Both the position numbers and the translations under genes were made by a program. 64,000 nucleotides of DNA, from contig NZ_BFCB01000003.1 of the NCBI RefSeq assembly GCF_003569045.1, positions 2,542,001-2,606,000 on the forward strand, written 5' to 3'. Under the pieces are notes generated by a model. The model searched no databases, was not told the origin of the DNA, and was given only the letters and a program-made list of their open reading frames with translations. Positions 51,994-60,120 of this stretch are shown here, piece by piece (positions within the stretch are counted from its first letter, which is position 1; the number at the start of each line of letters is the position of its first letter). The stretch is from Aggregatilinea lenta (GTDB lineage: Bacteria; Chloroflexota; Anaerolineae; Aggregatilineales; Aggregatilineaceae).

Positions 51994-54198
51994 TTAGAAC
52001 GGGATGTGTACGTCCTCACCCTGGTCGACGGTGCTTTCGAAGACGGCGAGCGGCTTGTTCTCGCCCTGCTTTTCGAGCTTCACGCGTACGGTCGACCAGG
52101 CTATGTTCCCGTCGTTGCCCGGCGTGCCGCTCACCAACTGGACCGGGTTAGCGCCGCGATCCTTCGCGTAGCGGCTGAGCGCTTCGTGACCCTGTCCGAT
52201 CGGGATAGCGAGTGTGTCGGGCCGGATGGCCGGGTAACGGTAAATCGGCGCTTCGATCGTGCCATTCGGCGAGCTGACGCGCACGATGTCGCCGTCATCC
52301 AGATCCAACTCCTCGGCAGTGCGGGGATTGATCTCGACCCACGTCTGCCATGCGATCGTCGTCATCGGGTCGGGCGTGCCTTGCAGCCAGGGCTGGCTCG
52401 CGCCGCTGCCGTCACCCAAGATCGGTGACATATACAGGTGCAGGAAGTACGGATACTCCGCCGGGTCGCCTTCGTACATCGCCGGGCCGAGTTCCACCGG
52501 GCCGCCTAGCGAGACTTCGGGCGCTTCGCTCTCGGGCGCTTCGGCAGGCCACCAGCCGCCATGCTGGAGGAAGTAGGCCCACTTCACGTCGTCGCCTTCA
52601 GCGGGATAGGCCGCTTCGGGGAGCTGCGTGACGATGTCCTTGATGAACGCAACTTCGTCCGTCCAGGGCAGGGCGCTTGCCGCACCGCTGACCGACTTCG
52701 CCGCCGTGAGCAGTACATCTGCTGCCGCCACGTTGTCGTACAGCGGCGTAACGACCGGCTGCTGGCCGCTGACGATCGGCAAGCCCTGGAAGCCCGGCGT
52801 GGCGACGTCATAGCCCCAGCCTTCGAGGTATACTCGGTCGGGCAGGAGCAGGTCGGCGTAGAGCGCCGTTTCATCCACGATGGACGCGAACGAGACGACC
52901 AGCCCGACATTTTCCAGCGCGGCCTGGAAGCCTGCCGACGCCGGAAGCTCAAACGCGGGGTTCGCGCCGTGCACCAGAAGCACATCAATCTCGCCGTTGG
53001 TCATGGCCGCGATCAGGTCGGCGGCGTCCTGGTAGTTGGAGTAGGTAGGGGCGGCCAGCGCGTTGATCGGGGCAGCAGGCGTCAGGCTGATGCCGCCCGA
53101 TCCGCCCAGGTTGCCCGCGACGACGTTGAGTGCGTTGATGGCGTTCACGGCTTCGGTCGCGTTATCGCGTCCCGTCACCGGCGTGCCGGGGATCGCGAGC
53201 GGACGGCTGGCATTCGCAAACGTGGTCGCCAGGGTTTGCAGCGTTTCGACCGAAATGTCCGTTTGTTCGGCGATCTCTTCGAGATCGACGTCCCCGGCGA
53301 ACTGCCCGGCGAGGTCGCGCCGCTCCTGGGAGCCGGCGCTGCCGTCCGCGATCAGGCGCAGGATCGCCTGCGCAACCAGCACTTCGGTACCCGGATGCAC
53401 AGGGATCCAGCGGTCCGCTGAGGCGGCGGTGTTCGACATGCGCGGTTCGAGCTGCACGAGATAGCCGCGCGCCTTGCCGATGCGCTTGCTGCGGAACTCG
53501 CCATATTCCCTGCCATAACCCGCTGCCGAGATCCACGAGCCGAGGAACTCCGCGCCGAACGACAGGATGAAGTCGGCGTCGCCAATGCCATAGGTCGGCA
53601 GCCCGGCCTGGCCGAGTACGCCTTCGCTGGCATTGGACAGTGGCGCGTAGCCGCCGAAGCCTGCGTTAAGGTCGTAGCGGACCGGGGCAGGGGCGCCCAC
53701 CGCATCGGTGAAGCGCGTGAACAGGTCGACGAGGTGACCGGGCGTGGTCGTGCCCACCCACACGGCGACCCGACTGCCCGCGCTGTTGAGCGCTTCGGCA
53801 AGCTGGTTGATGCCGGTATTCCACGGAATTGGCTCGTAGTTGCGCGTGGCGCGCCCATCCTGGCGGGCGGCAGTCTGCACGCGATCGGGGTTATACAGCA
53901 CTTGCAGTCCGGCCTGACCGCGCGCACACAGCGCGCCCCGGTTGACCGGGTGTTCCGGGTTGCCTTCGAGCTTCACTGCGCGCCCGTTGATGACCCGCGC
54001 GATCACGCCGCAGCCTGCGCCGCATTGGCGGCAGGTGGTGGCGAACCACTTCGGATTCCCGGCGACTTCTTCCTCCGGCGAACGGACATACGTTTCGATC
54101 TTGACCCAGCGCTCGTCGCTGTCACACCCGGCCAAGATAACGGTTGCCGTCCCGGCGGCGCCGATTTTGATGAAATTGCGCCGTGTTAGGTTAGTCAT
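51994..54198 (-). CDS. actB1: ActB1, molybdopterin-oxidoreductase-like subunit of alternative complex III
   Basis: 734 residues from the ATG at 54198 (a longer frame adds 11 residues overlapping actA). Begins with a Tat signal (R6R7NFIKIG) that also has a lipobox-like end (ILAGC, Cys25), followed by four Cys (C56, C59, C63, C91; C-x2-C-x3-C-x27-C) that match the N-terminal Fe-S site of molybdopterin enzymes. The rest is the CISM catalytic fold (FGAEFLGSW, AYPAEGDDVKWAYFLQHGGWW, IRPDTLAIPIGQGHEALSRYAKDRG). As known for ACIII, this subunit is thought to be structural without a molybdenum site. Tat export and lipid anchoring are inferred from sequence. Confidence 0.93.
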   Translation of the reverse strand: MTNLTRRNFIKIGAAGTATVILAGCDSDERWVKIETYVRSPEEEVAGNPKWFATTCRQCGAGCGVIARVINGRAVKLEGNPEHPVNRGALCARGQAGLQVLYNPDRVQTAARQDGRATRNYEPIPWNTGINQLAEALNSAGSRVAVWVGTTTPGHLVDLFTRFTDAVGAPAPVRYDLNAGFGGYAPLSNASEGVLGQAGLPTYGIGDADFILSFGAEFLGSWISAAGYGREYGEFRSKRIGKARGYLVQLEPRMSNTAASADRWIPVHPGTEVLVAQAILRLIADGSAGSQERRDLAGQFAGDVDLEEIAEQTDISVETLQTLATTFANASRPLAIPGTPVTGRDNATEAVNAINALNVVAGNLGGSGGISLTPAAPINALAAPTYSNYQDAADLIAAMTNGEIDVLLVHGANPAFELPASAGFQAALENVGLVVSFASIVDETALYADLLLPDRVYLEGWGYDVATPGFQGLPIVSGQQPVVTPLYDNVAAADVLLTAAKSVSGAASALPWTDEVAFIKDIVTQLPEAAYPAEGDDVKWAYFLQHGGWWPAEAPESEAPEVSLGGPVELGPAMYEGDPAEYPYFLHLYMSPILGDGSGASQPWLQGTPDPMTTIAWQTWVEINPRTAEELDLDDGDIVRVSSPNGTIEAPIYRYPAIRPDTLAIPIGQGHEALSRYAKDRGANPVQLVSGTPGNDGNIAWSTVRVKLEKQGENKPLAVFESTVDQGEDVHIPF

Positions 54199-54209
54199 TC
54201 GTGCGTCTC

Positions 54210-54755
54210 CTAGTAGTGGCACGTCGCGCAATCAAAGAGGCGATCTTTTTCTTCTTGTTCTGCGTGGCAGTCCAGACAGAAGCCCATACTCATATCCGTC
54301 ACCGGCTCCGCGATGGACATCGTCGCCACGTCGCCGTGGCACGAGCCGCAGTTCACGCCGTTGTTGACGTGCGCCGCGTGGTTGAAGTGCACGTAGCTTG
54401 GCTGCTCGTTGATCCGCACCCACTCGATAGGCTCGCCGTCTTCCCAGTACTGCGTGAGTTTCTGGATCTCCTCCGAATCGGTTGCGATCGACTGGTGGCA
54501 GCCCATGCACAACTGGACGCTGGGCAGGCTGGCCGTCGACCCGCGCGTCACGTCATTGTGGCAGAACTGGCACTGCACGCCGTTTTGCGCGTGGATCTGG
54601 TGATTGAACGCAATAGGTTGGTCTTCCTGGGCGGAAGTCACCGAGCCGGAGAGGAGGAGAACAACGACAACGAGGACGACTACGAGCGCGGCTACCGCTG
54701 CTGCCCCAATCATAAGGGTACGTCGCCTGAATAAGAGGGCGGGTAAAGCGCGCAT
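54210..54755 (-). CDS. actA: ActA, pentaheme cytochrome c subunit of alternative complex III
   Basis: 181 residues from the ATG at 54755 (GGAAG nearby); a 39-codon upstream extension lacks similarity. One N-terminal membrane span (LMIGAAAVAALVVVLVVVVLLLSG) anchors it, followed by five CxxCH motifs: CQFCH, CMGCH, CGSCH, CLDCH and CATCH. The spacing and the pre-heme FNHQIHAQNGVQCQFCHND segment match ActA. First gene of the operon; carries electrons on the outer face from the Fe-S subunit to the partner oxidase or cytochrome c. The next gene, actB1, starts 12 bp after its stop. Confidence 0.95.
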   Translation of the reverse strand: MRALPALLFRRRTLMIGAAAVAALVVVLVVVVLLLSGSVTSAQEDQPIAFNHQIHAQNGVQCQFCHNDVTRGSTASLPSVQLCMGCHQSIATDSEEIQKLTQYWEDGEPIEWVRINEQPSYVHFNHAAHVNNGVNCGSCHGDVATMSIAEPVTDMSMGFCLDCHAEQEEKDRLFDCATCHY

Positions 54756-54897
54756 GCAGACTTCCTTTCTGATACGATCGACCACGCCAGTGATCGAGTA
54801 GAAACGCCTGATCCGCTCTATAGGATGGTGCTGCTGTTCTGCCGTGCGGTTGCTGAAGTGCGCGTCTATCAAAATCTATTTGTGAATGCATGATCAA

Positions 54898-54926
54898 AAT
54901 ATACACGAGTTTAACCCATGTTGAAA
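54898..54926 (-). promoter_or_regulatory. Predicted promoter of the Act operon
   Basis: Minus strand TTTCAA (54926-54921), 17-bp spacer, TATATT (54903-54898), about 140 bp before the actA ATG. Confidence 0.55.
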
Positions 54927-55102
54927 AGTGAAATTTTGCTTTGTTCAGTTTTTAGTCAACAACAAGTTATTAAACACATGATTTCTTGCAGGTGCAAATT
55001 GCGCCAGTAATCACAAGGTGAATTAGATTCTCCAGGGGTTAGTATAGAAACCTCTCTCAAAAAGACAAATTTTAATCACCAAATCCTTCTTAACTTTGCG
55101 GC

Positions 55103-55130
55103 TTGGAGCACAAAGTCTTCCTGGTATAAT
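55103..55130 (+). promoter_or_regulatory. Predicted promoter of the cell-wall operon
   Basis: TTGGAG at 55103-55108, 16-bp spacer, consensus TATAAT at 55125-55130 with an extended -10 TGG before it; 53 bp upstream of the MurA-like ATG. AGGAG at 55166-55170. Confidence 0.7.
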
Positions 55131-55182
55131 CACGAGGCGTGCGTAGTTTTGAACCGAGCATTTTCAGGAGAGAGCACAGCCT

Positions 55183-56448
55183 ATGCGGATTGTGGTACAC
55201 GGCGGACAGCCGCTGAATGGCACCTTCCGCCCGTCCGGGAACAGCAATTCCGCGATTGCGCTTACGGCGGCGGCGCTGCTGACCAACGAGCCGGTGACGC
55301 TGTACGGCATGCCCGATACGCTGAGCACCGCCGCGACGCTGGAGTCCGCACAGGCGCTGGGCGTCGAGGTGAAACGCGACGGCGCGGTGTGCCATCTGCA
55401 GGCGGGTGGGTTGCAAACCCGCTTCCTGGCGGAAGAAGTGACCGATGGGCAGGTGAGTGCGATTCTATTCCTGGCCCCGATCCTGGCGCGGCGCGGCCAC
55501 GCCCGCATCGAACTGCCGCCACCGCTCAGCCGCTACCATACCCATCTGGCTGCGTTGCGTGATCTGGGCGTGGACGTACAGGCAAGCGGCACCGTGCTCG
55601 ATCTGCACGCGGAGCGCTGGGAGTCGCGCGAGATCACGCTGCTGCAAGCCAGCGTCACGACAACGGCGTTGGTGTGCATGTTGGCCGCCGTGCTGGGGCA
55701 AGACACGACGATCCGCAACGCCGCGTCCGAGCCGCACGTTCAGGACCTTCAGCACATGCTGGTGGCGATGGGCGCGCAGATCGGCGGCATCGGCTCGAAC
55801 CTGCTGCACATTCGCGGCAGTGAGACGCTCGGCGGCGCGGAGATGACCCTGTCGCCCGACCACATCGAAGTGGCGACGGTCGCGTCGATTGGCGCGATCA
55901 CGCACGGATCGCTGCAGATCGAGGGCGTTAAGCCGGAACACCTGCGCCTTATCGTGCGCGTGCTGGCGCGGCTGGGCATGAACCTCTACCTCAACGGCTC
56001 GACGCTGCTGCTGCCCGCGCAGGATGGCCTCATGGTGTCACAGGCGGACGAGGATCTGGACGTGCCGATCGAGACGGCCCCGTGGCCGGGCTTCCCGTCC
56101 GACCTCGTCGCCATGACCACGGTCGTCGCGTCGCAGGCGCGCGGCATGACTCTCATTCACGAAAAGTTGTTCAGCAACCGACTGCTGTTCGTCGACAAGC
56201 TCACCGCGATGGGCGCGCAGATCGTGTTGTGCGATCCACACCGCGCGCTCGTTGTCGGCCCGTCGAAGCTGCGCGGCGGCTACATGGACACGCCGGACGT
56301 GCGTACCGGACTCGCGCTGTTGGGTGCGGCGCTGTGCGCGCAGGGCACGGTGACCATCGACCGCGCGGAGTTGATCGATCGCACATTTGAAAACGTGGTA
56401 AGCAAGCTGGTAGCGCTTGGCGCGCAGATCGAGGTGGCGCAGCCATGA
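55183..56448 (+). CDS. MurA/EPSP-synthase-family protein lacking the usual catalytic residues
   Basis: 421 residues, the length of MurA. N-terminal GGQPLNGTFRPSGNSNSAIALTAAALL aligns with MurA GAKNA, but the catalytic Lys (Lys22 in E. coli) is Ser21 here. The loop that carries MurA Cys115 (GGCAIGARP) is replaced by LPPPLSRYHTHL with no Cys. The C-terminal half keeps the family pattern: WPGFPSDLVAMTTVVASQARG (Asp of the active site), EKLFSNRLLFVDKL, and DVRTGLALLGAALCAQGTVTIDRAELIDRTFENVVSKL. Either it is a divergent enolpyruvyl transferase or a non-catalytic relative. First gene of the cell-wall operon; the next gene overlaps its stop. Confidence 0.85.
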   Translation: MRIVVHGGQPLNGTFRPSGNSNSAIALTAAALLTNEPVTLYGMPDTLSTAATLESAQALGVEVKRDGAVCHLQAGGLQTRFLAEEVTDGQVSAILFLAPILARRGHARIELPPPLSRYHTHLAALRDLGVDVQASGTVLDLHAERWESREITLLQASVTTTALVCMLAAVLGQDTTIRNAASEPHVQDLQHMLVAMGAQIGGIGSNLLHIRGSETLGGAEMTLSPDHIEVATVASIGAITHGSLQIEGVKPEHLRLIVRVLARLGMNLYLNGSTLLLPAQDGLMVSQADEDLDVPIETAPWPGFPSDLVAMTTVVASQARGMTLIHEKLFSNRLLFVDKLTAMGAQIVLCDPHRALVVGPSKLRGGYMDTPDVRTGLALLGAALCAQGTVTIDRAELIDRTFENVVSKLVALGAQIEVAQP

Positions 56449-57233
56449 GCACCCCGCCGCCGGTCCGTGTACAGGAATTTGCCGGGCTGCAAACCGGCGT
56501 CGCCGTGGTGGGGGAGGGCCAGCCGGTTCTCGCGCTGCACGGGTGGGGCGGCAGCGTACAGAGCTTCTGGCCCGTCGCGCAGCAGCTCGCCTCGCTCGGT
56601 TACTGCGTGCACGTGCTCGATTTGCCGGGCTTCGGGCAGACGGAGCCGCCGCCGGATGTGTGGGGCGTCGCCGATTACGCGCGCTTCGTGGTGGCCTACC
56701 TCGACGCGGCCAAGCTCGACCGCGTCTCCGTGCTGGGCCATTCGTTCGGCGGGCGAATCAGCCTGATCCTCGGCGCAGACTATCCCCAACGCGTGCACAA
56801 GATGGTGCTGGCCGATGCCGCCGGGCTGCGCTCCACGCCAAGCCTGGGCACACAGACGCGCACGGCGGTCGCCAAGACGGTGCGCGGCGTGTTGGGCCGA
56901 GCCGGGCTGGACGGTGTCCGCGCGCGCCTGGAGGAGCAGTACCGCCAGCGCTACGCCTCTGACGACTACCGTACGGCAGGCGCGCTGCGTGAGACGTTCG
57001 TGCGCGTCGTGGAGGAGGATCTCTCCGACTTCGCCAGGCGTGTGCAGGCTTCGACCGTGCTGATCTGGGGCGACCAGGACCAGGACACCCCACTGTGGCA
57101 GGGGGAGCGGCTCGAACAGCTCATCCCCGATGCCGGGCTGATCGTGTTCGAGGGTGCGGGGCACTTTTCATACCTGGAACGGCTCGGCGACTATATCCGC
57201 ATCGTGAATCACTTCCTCACCGAGGGGAGCTAG
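56445..57233 (+). CDS. Alpha/beta-fold hydrolase
   Basis: 262 residues. Nucleophile elbow GHSFGG with Ser in VSVLGHSFGGRISLILGA, oxyanion segment LALHGWGGSVQSFWP, acid Asp in LIWGDQDQDTP, and His in EGAGHFSYLERL: the full triad in standard order. Starts inside the previous stop (ATGA) and ends 9 bp before murF. Substrate unknown; the setting between wall enzymes suggests an ester or precursor-processing job but does not prove it. No signal peptide. Confidence 0.92.
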   Translation: MSTPPPVRVQEFAGLQTGVAVVGEGQPVLALHGWGGSVQSFWPVAQQLASLGYCVHVLDLPGFGQTEPPPDVWGVADYARFVVAYLDAAKLDRVSVLGHSFGGRISLILGADYPQRVHKMVLADAAGLRSTPSLGTQTRTAVAKTVRGVLGRAGLDGVRARLEEQYRQRYASDDYRTAGALRETFVRVVEEDLSDFARRVQASTVLIWGDQDQDTPLWQGERLEQLIPDAGLIVFEGAGHFSYLERLGDYIRIVNHFLTEGS

Positions 57234-57242
57234 CTCTCCGCT

Positions 57243-58880
57243 ATGGATCCCATTCTGATACTGGTCCTTATCTGGTTGGTTGGTATCCTGTTGCGTATCT
57301 GGCGGCTGGCGCGTTTTTTCCAGCTCGAAGGTTACATGACCTCGCGCTACCTGCGCTGGCTGGTCGCCAAACCGCACCGCTACATCCTGTCGCGCTCCGC
57401 GATCTTCGTGGGTGTGGCGATGCTGGCGGCGCTGGTGCTTGACTTCAGCGGGCAGGACCGCGAGGGCATCTACCTGCTGGTGTGGGGCGCGACCAGTATC
57501 CTGGGTATCTGGCCGGAGCCGGTCAAGGAAGTCAAACAGAAGCTGGCGCTGACGCAGCGTGCCGTGCGCTTGCTGGCGACGGCATTCGTGGTAGGGATTG
57601 TCGTGCTGCTGGTGGCGGTCGTCATTGCCCAGGCATCGACGTCGCTCAGCCAGGCGGCGGATTACGGGCTGGTCGTCGCGGTTGGGTTGGTGGTTTACCA
57701 TCTGTGCCCGCTGGCGCTGCCCCTGGCGAACCAGATCATGTACCCGGTCGAGTCCAGCCTGCGCCGCGTGTTCCGTGAGCGCGCGCGCCGCACGCTTCAG
57801 CGAGCCAATCCCACCGTGATCGGCATCACCGGCAGCTATGGCAAGACCAGCACCAAGGAATTTATCGCGCACATTTTGAACGGACGCTACCGCGCGCTGC
57901 CCACACCCAAGAGCTACAATACGCTGATGGGCGTTTGCATCGTGATCAATAATGAACTCGCCAAAGGCGAGCCATACGATTATTTTATTGTGGAGATGGG
58001 CGCGTATATTGAAGGCGAGATCAAGGCCATCTGCGACCTGACGCGGCCCAAGATCAGCCTGGTGACCGCCGTCGGCCCGCAGCATTTGGAGCGCTTCGGC
58101 AGCATCGAGTCGACGGCGCGCGCCAAGTACGAGATTATCCAGGCGCTGCCGCCGGACGGCGTGGGCGTGTTCAACTGGGACGATCCGTTGGTGCGCAGCA
58201 TGTATGAGCGGGGTTATCCCGACACGCGCATCGGCGTGACGTGGCAGAACGCGGGCCACGCGACGCACATCCGCGTGCAGGCGTCCAACATTCGCGAGTC
58301 GGCGGATGGACTAGCGTTCGACGTGCTGGATACCCTGATGGATGAGCAGCGGCCCTTCCACACCAAACTGGTCGGGCGGCACAACGTCACCAATATCCTG
58401 ATGGCGACCGCCGTCGCGCTGCACCTGGACATGTCCTTGGGTGAGATCGCCATGCGCGTGGCGACGCTGGATTCGCCGGAGCACCGGCTTCAGCGCCGTA
58501 CCCTGCCGGGCGGCATGACCGTGATCGACGACGCCTACAGCGCTAACCCGGTCGGCGCGCGCGGTGCGCTCGACGTGCTGGCCCTCTACGACGACGGTCG
58601 GCGCGTTCTTATCACGCCCGGTATGGTCGAGCTGGGCGAGCTCCAGGCGCAAGAAAACCAGAAATTGGGGCGCTATGCGGCAGGCATCGCCACGGACATC
58701 GTGCTGGTCGGCATCGAGCAAACGGAGCCGATCCAGCGCGGCGTGCTGGAAGCCGGGTTCGATACAGAGCATCTGCACATTTTTGATACCCGCGAGGAAG
58801 CGATAGCCTGGTTCCAGCACGAGCTGGCGGCAGGCGATGCGGTTCTGTTTTTGAACGATTTGCCGGATACCTACCTCTAG
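57243..58880 (+). CDS. murF: MurF-type Mur ligase with an N-terminal membrane domain
   Basis: 545 residues. The first 175 residues carry about four or five hydrophobic segments (LILVLIWLVGILLRIW, FVGVAMLAALVLDF, AFVVGIVVLLVAVVIAQA, YGLVVAVGLVVYHLCPLAL), which ordinary MurF lacks. From about 195 it is a Mur ligase: P-loop GITGSYGKTSTKEF, EMGAYIEGEI, HLERFGS, GVFNWDD, GRHNVTNI, SPEHRLQ, and DDAYSANPVG. It would add D-Ala-D-Ala to UDP-MurNAc-tripeptide, or ligate a similar peptide, on the membrane surface. Membrane-fused MurF-like proteins are seen in Chloroflexota. Ddl follows 51 bp later, matching the need for D-Ala-D-Ala. Confidence 0.9.
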   Translation: MDPILILVLIWLVGILLRIWRLARFFQLEGYMTSRYLRWLVAKPHRYILSRSAIFVGVAMLAALVLDFSGQDREGIYLLVWGATSILGIWPEPVKEVKQKLALTQRAVRLLATAFVVGIVVLLVAVVIAQASTSLSQAADYGLVVAVGLVVYHLCPLALPLANQIMYPVESSLRRVFRERARRTLQRANPTVIGITGSYGKTSTKEFIAHILNGRYRALPTPKSYNTLMGVCIVINNELAKGEPYDYFIVEMGAYIEGEIKAICDLTRPKISLVTAVGPQHLERFGSIESTARAKYEIIQALPPDGVGVFNWDDPLVRSMYERGYPDTRIGVTWQNAGHATHIRVQASNIRESADGLAFDVLDTLMDEQRPFHTKLVGRHNVTNILMATAVALHLDMSLGEIAMRVATLDSPEHRLQRRTLPGGMTVIDDAYSANPVGARGALDVLALYDDGRRVLITPGMVELGELQAQENQKLGRYAAGIATDIVLVGIEQTEPIQRGVLEAGFDTEHLHIFDTREEAIAWFQHELAAGDAVLFLNDLPDTYL

Positions 58881-58931
58881 TCAGGCGGTTGACGCGATCC
58901 TGACTGCTTCGGTAAGGATGGACAAACGACA

Positions 58932-60119
58932 ATGAGTGCAGCGAAACAAACGGTTGGGGTGATCTTTGGCAGCCGCTCGGTGGAGCATGACGTCTCCATC
59001 GTGACGGCGCAGCAGGTGATGCAGGCTATGCGGACCGACCGCTACGAGGTCGTGCCAATTTACATTTCGCGCGATGGCCGCTGGTTGACCGGGCCGACCC
59101 TGCGTGACCTCAGGACCTTCCAGGCCGACAACCTGGACGAGATGATGGGGATGAAGGAGGCGATCATTTCGCCTAGCACGCCCCACCACGGGATCATCGT
59201 GCCGCCGCTGAGCGGGCGCTTCGGGCGCAACGAGCTGAAACGCCTGGACGTGGTCTTCCCGGTCCTGCACGGCTCCCACGGCGAGGACGGCACCATCCAG
59301 GGCCTGCTGGAGCTGGCGGATGTTCCGTACGTGGGCGCGGGCGTGCTGGCCTCGGCGGTTACGCGCGACAAGGTCATCTTCAAGGCGCTGATGTCACATT
59401 ACGGTATTCCGGTGGTGGACCACGTTGGCTTCACGCGCCAGGAGTGGCTGCGCGACGCCGGCGCGATTGTGGCACGCGTCGCGACGGAACTGGGCTATCC
59501 GGTCTTCGTCAAGCCCGCCACATTGGGGTCGAGCATCGGCGTGGCAAAGGCCGACGACGCCGAGGAGCTGCGCACCTACATCGACGTGGCGGCCAATTTC
59601 GACCGGCGGCTGCTGGTCGAAAAGGCGCTGACAGATGCCATCGAGATCAACTGCGCGCTGATGGGCAACGACGCGTACAAAGCCGCGCCGCTGGAGCAGC
59701 CCGTGACGTGGCAGGAGTTCCTGACCTACGAAGAGAAGTACATGCGTGGTGAGGGCGGCGCGGGCATGAAGGGCGCCGAGCGCAAGATCCCCGCACCGAT
59801 CTCTGACGACCTGACGCAGCGCATCACGCAGATGGCGCAGGACGCCTTCCGCGCGGTGGATGGGCGCGGCATGGCGCGTGTGGACTTCCTGGTGCGCGAG
59901 GCGCAGGGCGAGATCATCCTCAACGAGATCAACACCATCCCCGGCTCGCTGGCGTTTTACCTGTGGCAGGAGGCCGGGATGCCCGCCTCTCAGGTGGTGG
60001 ACGAGCTGATCCGGCTGGCGGTCGAGGCGCACGCCGAAAAGCGCAAGACGACCTACAACTACAAGACCGGGCTGATCGCGCACGCGGCGACGCGCGGCCT
60101 GAAGGGCATGAAGAAATAG
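58932..60119 (+). CDS. ddl: D-alanine–D-alanine ligase
   Basis: 395 residues of the ATP-grasp fold. N-terminal VIFGSRSVEHDVSIVTAQQVM (Glu and the substrate loop), VFPVLHGSHGEDGTIQGLLE, then VFVKPATLGSSIGVAKA (ATP-binding), EEKYMRG (Tyr in the omega loop, as in D-Ala-D-Ala rather than D-Lac ligases), and metal-binding VDFLV ... INEINTIPGSLAF (here LNEINTIPGS). The protein is about 30 residues longer than VanA-type ligases because of a C-terminal extension (RKTTYNYKTGLIAHAATRG). Makes the D-Ala-D-Ala used by MurF, encoded just upstream. Confidence 0.94.
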   Translation: MSAAKQTVGVIFGSRSVEHDVSIVTAQQVMQAMRTDRYEVVPIYISRDGRWLTGPTLRDLRTFQADNLDEMMGMKEAIISPSTPHHGIIVPPLSGRFGRNELKRLDVVFPVLHGSHGEDGTIQGLLELADVPYVGAGVLASAVTRDKVIFKALMSHYGIPVVDHVGFTRQEWLRDAGAIVARVATELGYPVFVKPATLGSSIGVAKADDAEELRTYIDVAANFDRRLLVEKALTDAIEINCALMGNDAYKAAPLEQPVTWQEFLTYEEKYMRGEGGAGMKGAERKIPAPISDDLTQRITQMAQDAFRAVDGRGMARVDFLVREAQGEIILNEINTIPGSLAFYLWQEAGMPASQVVDELIRLAVEAHAEKRKTTYNYKTGLIAHAATRGLKGMKK

Positions 60120-60120
60120 C

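Larger units (their letters stand above)
54873..55182. other. 310-bp AT-rich divergent regulatory region between actA and the MurA-like gene
   Basis: Markedly lower GC than the surroundings, with no coding frame. Divergent promoters at both ends are listed separately. Several A/T tracts (AAATTTTGC, TTTTTAGTCAAC, AAAAAGACAAATTTTAATC) may help nucleoid-protein binding. Confidence 0.75.

Noticed and set aside
52561-53421. 286-codon plus-strand open frame
   Set aside because: Antisense to actB1, which shows family motifs along its length.
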